From assembly GCA_003669575.1 (NCBI GenBank), contig QWOR01000362.1, forward strand, positions 1-6,946: 6,946 nucleotides of DNA, given 5' to 3'. This document shows, in pieces, positions 1-5,631 of this stretch. Each line of letters starts with the position of its first letter. Position 1 is the first letter of the stretch. This DNA comes from Planctomycetota bacterium. Lineage in GTDB: Bacteria > Planctomycetota > Planctomycetia > Planctomycetales > Planctomycetaceae. The position numbers and the translations under genes are program-made. The notes beneath the pieces were generated by a model that did no database searches, had not been told where the DNA came from, and worked only from the letters and a program-made list of their open reading frames with translations.

Positions 1-88
1 AACGCTCACCGGTGGTGTACTGGTAGGCACCGCCCTTTTGAATGTCGTTCTCGAAGGGCTGAAACTGCTGCTTGCCGTCCTCTGACAT
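1..88 (-). CDS. N-terminus of a leftward gene, possibly class I SAM-dependent methyltransferase (partial)
   Basis: The first 29 codons of a gene running off the left edge are visible. It starts at the ATG whose complement is at 86-88, and no stop occurs before base 1. The peptide begins MSEDGKQQFQPFENDIQKGG and continues AYQYTTGER. A good ribosome binding site (GGAG, complement of 97-100) lies 8 nt before this ATG, and the frame is closed by a stop near 161, which supports the start. There is no signal peptide, so the product is probably cytoplasmic. The polar opening followed by GGAYQYTTGER reminds me of planctomycete class I SAM-dependent methyltransferases, whose N-terminus precedes the SAM-binding fold. 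That is recall-based: the diagnostic glycine-rich motif would lie outside the window. The existence of the gene is well supported; the product name is not. It is divergent from the esterase gene. Confidence 0.6.
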   Translation of the reverse strand, partial: MSEDGKQQFQPFENDIQKGGAYQYTTGER

Positions 89-96
89 GCTTGCTG

Positions 97-100
97 CTCC
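97..100 (-). promoter_or_regulatory. Ribosome binding site deciding the start of the leftward partial gene
   Basis: On the minus strand GGAG precedes the ATG at 88 by 8 nt. This is good Shine-Dalgarno spacing and the main reason for accepting so short a visible coding stretch as a real gene. Confidence 0.55.
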
Positions 101-237
101 GAACTCTCTGGGGAAAGAGATGAACTCCGTGCGTCCACCGGAGGGAGAGCCGGGGCGCGATACTACAAACTGCCTCACCGGTAGAGTCGCGTTGCTTTTT
201 CGCCACACGATCCCACCAGAATACCCCAAAACGAGAA

Positions 238-266
238 TTGAAAAGTCCGAATCTGTGGAGTTTAAC
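238..266 (+). promoter_or_regulatory. Candidate sigma-70-type promoter upstream of the esterase gene
   Basis: TTGAAA at 238-243 (5 of 6 to the -35 consensus) is followed after exactly 17 bp by TTTAAC at 261-266 (4 of 6 to the -10 consensus). It sits in the most AT-rich part of the intergenic region and points toward the esterase. Transcription from here would give a leader of about 200 nt containing the hairpin at 421-449. Planctomycete promoters are poorly matched by the E. coli consensus, so this is only a candidate. Confidence 0.25.
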
Positions 267-420
267 GGCACGGGCGAAAATGGATCTGCGATCTGGTCAG
301 TGATGAGAACCGTCGCTGGTCAGGCGGATCGTATCACCCATGGATGACTGGATGACGACATGAAGGTCGTCTCGCAAGCATTCAATCTGGCTGATCTGTA
401 TGCTGTTTCGGACATGTTTG

Positions 421-449
421 GGCGACGAGGCGTGAGCGAAATCGTCGCC
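421..449 (+). repeat. 8-bp perfect inverted repeat (hairpin) just upstream of the esterase RBS
   Basis: GGCGACGA (421-428) and TCGTCGCC (442-449) are perfect complements separated by a 13-nt loop. In the esterase mRNA this GC-rich stem would end 6 nt before the AGGAG ribosome binding site (456-460). As RNA it could influence translation initiation or mRNA 5' stability; as DNA it could be an operator. Seen in sequence; function inferred. Confidence 0.4.
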
Positions 450-469
450 AGATCCAGGAGTGAATCACC

Positions 470-2581
470 ATGACGAAACGACACGGGTTACTCTGTGCGA
501 TGGCCTGCGGGGTGGTCTTCGGACTGGCGGGAATGGCCAAGGCCCAGAAGCCGACCACAAATGCCTACCTGGAATTCATTCGTTCGGCTGCCCAGCGGGA
601 TGTTGCTGCGGGTGGGGCGAAACTCGATGACCTGGCTGCAGCCAATCGGCGGCTGGCCGTGGTACGGAAGAAGCTACTGGAGTCGTGGGGCGGGTTCCCG
701 GAAGTGCCGTGTGACCTTGCCCCGCGCAAGCTCGATGAACTTGATCGAGAAGGGTACAAGCTTGAGAAGCTGGTGATCCAGACCTTGCCCGGTGTCTGGA
801 TGACAGCTCATGTGTATGTCCCGAAGAAGGAAGGCAAACTTCCGGCGGTCCTCTGCGTGCATGGTCACTGGAAAGAGGCCAAACAATCGCCGCAGGTTCA
901 AGCCCGCTGTATCGGGCTGGCGAAGCACGGGTTCTTTGTGCTGGCGGTTGATGCGTTTGGGGCCGGCGAACGCGGCGTCGGTGAGGCGCTCGGCGAATAC
1001 CACGGCGAGATGACTGCGGGAACACTCTTCCCCATCGGCAAACCGCTCAGTGGTATACAGGTTTACGAAAACATGCGGGCGGTCGACTATCTGCAAAGCC
1101 GTCCCGAAGTCGATCCCGATAAACTCGGGATCACCGGCGCCAGTGGCGGCGGCAACCAGACGATGTACGCCGGGGCGTGGGACACGCGGTTCAAGGCTGT
1201 GGTGCCTGTCTGCTCGGTCGGGACGTATAACTCCTACCTTGGGACCGCGTGTTGCATGTGCGAAGTCGTCCCCGGGGCGGCGAGTTTTTGCTGCGAGGGC
1301 GAGATTCTCGGCCTGTGTGCTCCTCGCGGGTTGATGCTCTTCAATGCGACGCGGGATGCGAACCAGTTCTCTGTCAAAGAAGCCCGCAAGTCTCTGGCGG
1401 TGGCTCAGACTTTCTTCGACCTCAACGATGCACCAGCTGCTCTCCAACAGACCGTTTTTGACTGGCAGCACGATTACAGCCAGACGATGCGCGAGCGGAT
1501 GTACGGCTGGATGACACTCAAGCTCAAGGACGAAGGAGACGGATCCCCCCTGCCCGACCCCGAGATGAAGCTGGAAGATCCCGAAACCATCCGCTGCTAC
1601 CCCGGCGACTCACGCCCCGACGACTGGGTGACACTTCCGCAGTTCGCAGCTGCGGAAGGGCGAGAACTCGTCCGTAAGATTGAAAAGCTCGCCCGGGTTG
1701 ATGAATGGAACTTGCAACGACCTCGAATGCTGAGAGCTCTGGAACAATCGAGCGTGTTTCGTAATAACCCGCGACCGAGCGACGGTCCGACAAACTCGGT
1801 GACTCTCACCACCACGGAAGCCCCACAGACTTCGGTCGTCTCCACTGAGAGCGAGCCGGGGGTGACTCTGACATGCCAGATGACTCCCGTGAAGCAGTCC
1901 GTAACGCAACCGGTCAACGTGGTCATCATCGCTAACCTCGATGCCGAAAACGCGGACCAGGTGAAACGCATCAGCGAGACGGCTTCACAACAAGGCTGGG
2001 CTGTGCTGATTCCCCAGCTGCGGGCGACGGGTGAGCAAGCGATCGCAAGCGACAAAATCGGCCATGCCCCGGACCACAACTCTGGCCAGTGGGGAGTGTG
2101 GGTAGATCGCCCATTGCTCGGGCAATGGGCTCATGACGTGCAACAGGTGGTGGCTGCGGCTCGTGGTACGGCAACAGGGCAAATCGCAGTCGTCGGTGTC
2201 GGTACCGCAGGCCCGGTGGTCTTGTGCGCCGCAGCTGTCGATTCTCGGATCACCCGCGTGGCGACGGTGAATTCGCTCGCCAGCTACATCAGTGATGTTC
2301 CCTATCGGGGACAGCGTTTCGGCGTGTTGGCACCGGGAATCCTGCGGGAAGTGGGGGACATCGAGCACATCGCCTCGCTGATCGCTCCGCGTCTGCTGAC
2401 GGTCTCGGGAGGAGTGACGGGCGACGGAGCGGCACTGGATGAGGCGGGCCTGAAGGCAGCGTACGACTTCACTCAACAGGTCTACGGCCAGAGCCCCTCT
2501 TCCTTCACTGGTCTGTATGCCCACCCTCTCAAGATTCGTACCGGGGAATTTGATGTCGCCGAGTTCCTGAAGACCGAATGA
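470..2581 (+). CDS. Secreted two-domain alpha/beta-hydrolase, acetylxylan-esterase-like
   Basis: The 703-residue product probably removes acetyl or similar ester groups from polysaccharides outside the cytoplasm; the substrate is inferred only. The ATG at 470 has AGGAG at 456-460, 9 nt away. A signal peptide ends at AKA|QK (residues 25/26). Domain 1 (about 105-345) has an HGHW oxyanion-type loop (131-134), the nucleophile elbow G-A-S225-G-G, a likely acid D296 (in TRDANQ) and a likely catalytic H334 (in QHDY). This matches exported planctomycete esterases annotated as acetylxylan esterases (Abhydrolase_7-like) rather than CE7 enzymes, whose elbow differs. Seven cysteines crowd residues 248-283. 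Domain 2 (about 464-703) realigns to domain 1, but the elbow reads G576-V-G578-T-A, so the serine is lost. D652 and H685 sit where the acid and histidine would be. The next gene is co-directional, 124 bp downstream. The fold is confident; the exact substrate is unknown. Confidence 0.88.
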   Translation: MTKRHGLLCAMACGVVFGLAGMAKAQKPTTNAYLEFIRSAAQRDVAAGGAKLDDLAAANRRLAVVRKKLLESWGGFPEVPCDLAPRKLDELDREGYKLEKLVIQTLPGVWMTAHVYVPKKEGKLPAVLCVHGHWKEAKQSPQVQARCIGLAKHGFFVLAVDAFGAGERGVGEALGEYHGEMTAGTLFPIGKPLSGIQVYENMRAVDYLQSRPEVDPDKLGITGASGGGNQTMYAGAWDTRFKAVVPVCSVGTYNSYLGTACCMCEVVPGAASFCCEGEILGLCAPRGLMLFNATRDANQFSVKEARKSLAVAQTFFDLNDAPAALQQTVFDWQHDYSQTMRERMYGWMTLKLKDEGDGSPLPDPEMKLEDPETIRCYPGDSRPDDWVTLPQFAAAEGRELVRKIEKLARVDEWNLQRPRMLRALEQSSVFRNNPRPSDGPTNSVTLTTTEAPQTSVVSTESEPGVTLTCQMTPVKQSVTQPVNVVIIANLDAENADQVKRISETASQQGWAVLIPQLRATGEQAIASDKIGHAPDHNSGQWGVWVDRPLLGQWAHDVQQVVAAARGTATGQIAVVGVGTAGPVVLCAAAVDSRITRVATVNSLASYISDVPYRGQRFGVLAPGILREVGDIEHIASLIAPRLLTVSGGVTGDGAALDEAGLKAAYDFTQQVYGQSPSSFTGLYAHPLKIRTGEFDVAEFLKTE

Positions 2582-2672
2582 CTCGTGAGCAGGATAGTGA
2601 TTGTTCCTTGTTCAGTTGCCCCCTGAAAAGATCCGACGACTAGCGCCACACAGCTCACGGAACGTACAATAC

Positions 2673-2688
2673 GAAGGCCACCGCCTTC
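2673..2688 (+). terminator. Small hairpin between esterase and GH38-like gene, weak terminator candidate
   Basis: GAAGGC (2673-2678) and GCCTTC (2683-2688) form a perfect 6-bp stem around a CACC tetraloop. No run of T follows, so intrinsic termination is doubtful. It could instead be a 5'-leader hairpin of the next gene: a TACAAT hexamer at 2665-2670 (5 of 6 to the -10 consensus) lies just before it, but no -35 match is visible at 16-18 bp. The stem ends 9 nt before the AGGA of the next gene. Confidence 0.25.
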
Positions 2689-2697
2689 TGCTCGCTT

Positions 2698-2701
2698 AGG
2701 A
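2698..2701 (+). promoter_or_regulatory. Ribosome binding site affecting the start choice of the GH38-like gene
   Basis: AGGA at 2698-2701 is the only Shine-Dalgarno-like sequence near the start. It lies 1 nt from TTG 2703, 4 nt from ATG 2706 and 13 nt from ATG 2715. None has ideal spacing. ATG 2706 is the best compromise, and ATG 2715 is the main alternative. Confidence 0.4.
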
Positions 2702-2705
2702 CTTG

Positions 2706-5564
2706 ATGCTGCCGATGAACTTCAAAGAAGTGATCATTCTGATTCCCAGTCACAGCCTGGAGGACTTTCCGTCCGAATTGAGCGAGAAGCCCGCGTCGAG
2801 CCTGTTGAACGTCTTCGCGGTGGCGTGGCATCCGGCACTGTTGCTGGAGACGCAGGAGATCCCGGTCTGGCGGCGATACGACAGCGTACTCCCCGATCAG
2901 TCGGGCAGCCTGTTCCTGATTCCGACGGCGTGTGATGACAACGTCACGATCGAATGGTCCCAGTCCGCTCTGGCAGCGGGCTCAGCTGTGGTTCGAGGGC
3001 AGACCGAACGCAAAGAGATGCTGGCTGCGACACTGAGCCCTCTCGATTCCGTTCCTCCGATGGACGAGGATCTGGTCGCTGACTTCCTGGCCTTCGGCAC
3101 GACCTGGCTGCTGTGCGAGTTGCTGACCCGGCACATGCGGAACTTCAGTTCGCCCGATGCGATGCGGATGAAAACCGAGATGCTGGCAGCTGCGCGGGCA
3201 GCTCGGGATGGAGATGTGGCTGATGCCCGTCGCCACCTGGGACATGCGTTTGATCTGCTGCTGGAATGTCGTGAGGGGTTCTACCCCGTGCAGTGTTTTC
3301 TCATGGACCTCTGTCTCGGCGGAGCGACAGCTGACCTGCCCTCGCTGGAGCGGCTGGTCGAGAGCAATATTCCTTCGAACATCCTGATGACGGCCCGTGA
3401 TCTCGAAACGATCCAGCAACAGTCACCATCGACCGTCGACCGGCTTCGTGAGGCGTGGCAGGCAGAACGTACCGACATCGTCGGCGGCGACTGGCGTGAA
3501 GGGTGCACTCAGCTGAGTGGGATCAACTCAGTACTGTGGTCACTCGAACGCGGGCGTCGTGGCTATCGCGAACAGTTGTCCAAATCTCCGACGATCTGGG
3601 GGCGGCGGCGATATGGTGTCAATCTGGCGATGCCGCAGTTGCTCCAGCGATCGGGGTTTGCAGGTGGACTGCACTTCGTGATGGACGACGGACTCTATCC
3701 CGATGATGAGCAGACGCGGTTGCGCTGGGAGGGTCACGACCACTCGGTCCTCGAATCATACAGCCGTATTCCACTCGCGGGGGACAGCGCGTCGAGCTTC
3801 CTGCGGTTCCCGGTTCGCATGGCTGAGTCGATGGACCACGACCATGTGGCCGCAGTGTCATTTGCCCGCTGGCCCGACTTGCGATCACCTTGGCTCGACG
3901 ACCTGCGACGGATGGCGAAGTTTGCCCCTGTGCTGGGCCGGTTTGTGACATTTGCGGAGTTCTTTCAGGTGACTGAACAGCGGGAACGCTACACCGACCT
4001 GAAGTCGACCGACTATCTCACCCCATTTCTCGTTCAAGCTGTGGCCCGCGAGGAGGCACAACCGATCAGCCGGTACCGCGAAGCAGCGATCCGCCGAAAT
4101 CAGTTTGACCGGGGCGAGTTTTGCAGTGCCCTGGCGAGTCTGTTGCGGGGGACGCCGATTCTGCGGGCCGAGGCTCTGGAGGAGCGGGTGGAACAGGCGG
4201 GCCCCGACCTTCCGACCACTATCGATGACACGCTGTCGGCCGACCTCGCGAACCATGAATCGACCGCCGCCCGGCGACTGGCTCCGATTCTCGTGGGCGA
4301 CCCGGGCCGCGAGGGCGTGTTGCTGATTAACACCCTCTCGTATGCCCGACGAGTCGTCGCTGACTGGCCGGTCGGGTTGCCATTGCCTCCGGTTGAGGGC
4401 AGTGTCGTCGCTGTTCAGCCCGACGCTCAACGTCCGGCCGTGGTTGTTGATATGCCGCCCAGTGGGTTCCTGTGGGCCGCTGGAGATCAACCAGCCCGGA
4501 CCTCCCAACCGGCCAAGAAACGCGAGGGGGCCTGGGCCGAGGGGTTGTCGCTCGGCAATGAGTATGTCGACATCCGCTTGAGCGAAGCGACGGGTGGAAT
4601 GGCGGATATCCGCACTCCGAATGTTGTCGGCAACCGTTTGAGTCAGCAACTGGCCCTGCGATTTCCCTCCCCTCGCACCGTTACCGTCGGTGAGGGTGAT
4701 GAAGCGTTCGAGGAGACGACCTACTATTCAGTAACAATCTGCGACAGCCATCGCGTGATCTCCGCGGGTTCGACACTGGCCGAGATCGAAACAGTCGGAC
4801 GGATTCTCGATCCACAAAACCAGACTCGCGTCCTGGCCGAGTACCGTCAACGAGTCCGGTTGTGGCGTGGTCGACCGGCGATCGAGCTGGAGATCGATGT
4901 CAATCCGCTCAAGCCGATTGAAGGCGACCCGTGGACGAATTACATCGGCATTCGCTGGGCCTGGAAGAACGAGGACGCCGCCATCACCAAGGGCGTGATG
5001 CAAGCTGCCCAACCCGTCCTCGGAGAGCGAATCGAGGCTTCCGATTACCTGGAGATCGCCGATGATTCGCAACGCATCGCTCTATTGACATCCGGTCTAC
5101 CGTTTCATCGCCTGACCGGGACTCGCATGCTCGACACGCTGCTGCTCGTCGCGGGCGAGACAGCTGGTCCCCGCACGATGCGGATTGCCTTCGACCAGCA
5201 GTTCCCGATGCAGGCGGCGATTTCCTCAGTCACCCCGCCCGTCGTCATTCCCGTCGATCGCGGTCCGTCCTCGTCCGGTGCGTCGGGCTGGCTGTTCCAT
5301 GTCGGGGCCAAGAACGTCATGTTGCTCAAAATCCTGCCTCTGGATGGTGAGCAGGCAGGTTCCGCAGCTGGGTATGTCTTGCGATTGATGGAGACCGAGG
5401 GGCTGGCGAAGGCGTTCAAGCTCTACGCATTCCGTCAGCCGTCGAAAGCACGACTGCGGGACTTCATCGGCCAGACGATCTGCCCCCTTGGCATCGATCC
5501 CGATGGTGGGGTGCTGCTGGAGATGGCGGCGTATGAAGCCTGCGAGGTCGAACTCCTCTGGTAG
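2706..5564 (+). CDS. Divergent glycoside hydrolase family 38-like (alpha-mannosidase-fold) protein
   Basis: The 952-residue product has no signal peptide, so it is probably cytoplasmic. Its order of motifs parallels GH38 alpha-mannosidases. An N-terminal strand runs into S-H16-S-L18-E-D20, where GH38 has HSHND. IVGGDWREGC (to C267) stands where GH38 has its GGW...DE segment. W298-GRRRYGVN-306 then LAMPQLLQRSGFAG stands where GH38 has WxIDPFGHS then xMPxLLxxxGF. A helical middle leads to a C-terminal beta-sandwich with LLINTLS (N542), NEYVDIRL (N618) and a repeat-rich end. Length is normal for GH38. Key residues are not: the zinc histidine is Leu18, the nucleophile aspartate is absent, and the DPFGHS signature is gone. 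H-D-H occurs at 344-346 and 378-380 and could form a replacement metal site. The substrate is unknown. The fold call comes from motif order, not a search. ATG 2715 would shorten the protein by 3 residues. Confidence 0.8.
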   Translation: MLPMNFKEVIILIPSHSLEDFPSELSEKPASSLLNVFAVAWHPALLLETQEIPVWRRYDSVLPDQSGSLFLIPTACDDNVTIEWSQSALAAGSAVVRGQTERKEMLAATLSPLDSVPPMDEDLVADFLAFGTTWLLCELLTRHMRNFSSPDAMRMKTEMLAAARAARDGDVADARRHLGHAFDLLLECREGFYPVQCFLMDLCLGGATADLPSLERLVESNIPSNILMTARDLETIQQQSPSTVDRLREAWQAERTDIVGGDWREGCTQLSGINSVLWSLERGRRGYREQLSKSPTIWGRRRYGVNLAMPQLLQRSGFAGGLHFVMDDGLYPDDEQTRLRWEGHDHSVLESYSRIPLAGDSASSFLRFPVRMAESMDHDHVAAVSFARWPDLRSPWLDDLRRMAKFAPVLGRFVTFAEFFQVTEQRERYTDLKSTDYLTPFLVQAVAREEAQPISRYREAAIRRNQFDRGEFCSALASLLRGTPILRAEALEERVEQAGPDLPTTIDDTLSADLANHESTAARRLAPILVGDPGREGVLLINTLSYARRVVADWPVGLPLPPVEGSVVAVQPDAQRPAVVVDMPPSGFLWAAGDQPARTSQPAKKREGAWAEGLSLGNEYVDIRLSEATGGMADIRTPNVVGNRLSQQLALRFPSPRTVTVGEGDEAFEETTYYSVTICDSHRVISAGSTLAEIETVGRILDPQNQTRVLAEYRQRVRLWRGRPAIELEIDVNPLKPIEGDPWTNYIGIRWAWKNEDAAITKGVMQAAQPVLGERIEASDYLEIADDSQRIALLTSGLPFHRLTGTRMLDTLLLVAGETAGPRTMRIAFDQQFPMQAAISSVTPPVVIPVDRGPSSSGASGWLFHVGAKNVMLLKILPLDGEQAGSAAGYVLRLMETEGLAKAFKLYAFRQPSKARLRDFIGQTICPLGIDPDGGVLLEMAAYEACEVELLW

Positions 5565-5569
5565 CGTTT

Positions 5570-5631
5570 CCCGCCCGAGAATCACATGCGTTGTGCCTGC
5601 CGAAGAGACTGGTATCTACTTCTCGGGCAGG
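5570..5631. terminator. Inverted repeat across the convergent gene junction, possible bidirectional terminator
   Basis: The 12-base arms at 5570-5581 and 5620-5631 are complementary at 11 of 12 positions; the core is GCCCGAGAA against TTCTCGGGC. The odd pair is C-A in plus-strand RNA and G-U in minus-strand RNA. The loop is 38 nt. The arms bracket the 51-bp gap between two converging genes, and the right arm contains the last four sense codons of the leftward gene. A competing arm, GCCTGCC at 5595-5601, pairs perfectly with GGCAGGC at 5626-5632. There is no T-tract, so intrinsic termination is uncertain. Confidence 0.35.

Larger units (their letters stand above)
89..469. other. Divergent intergenic region, about 380 bp, no gene supported
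   Basis: This stretch separates the leftward partial gene from the rightward esterase and should contain promoters for both. I see one plausible sigma-70-like promoter on the plus strand (238-266), a 6-bp inverted repeat (354-359 with 366-371, 6-nt loop) and a stronger 8-bp inverted repeat (421-449). The octamer CTGGTCAG occurs twice, at 293-300 and 316-323, 23 bp apart on the same face of the helix. That could be a pair of operator half-sites or chance. The one open frame crossing the region (72-347, plus) overlaps the divergent gene and resembles nothing I know, so I do not call it. Confidence 0.5.

Noticed and set aside
72..347. Open frame of 91 codons on the plus strand in the divergent intergenic region
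   Set aside because: It overlaps the start of the better supported leftward gene, has no clear Shine-Dalgarno, and its translation resembles no family I know.
354..371. GACGAC and GTCGTC 6-bp inverted repeat with a 6-nt loop
   Set aside because: Too short to call on its own in GC-rich sequence; kept only as a remark on the intergenic region.
674..1471. Long minus-strand open frame opposite the esterase
   Set aside because: It is the antisense of a gene with a signal peptide and catalytic motifs. Long antisense frames are expected in GC-rich codon usage, and its translation shows no domain.
2584..2659. CGTGAGC (2584-2590) and GCTCACG (2653-2659) as a possible terminator stem
   Set aside because: Only 7 bp, with a 62-nt loop and no T-tract; easily chance.
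3885..4649. Minus-strand open frame of 254 codons inside the GH38-like gene
   Set aside because: It lies fully antisense to conserved coding sequence, with a low-complexity Arg/Gly/Pro-rich translation and no motifs.
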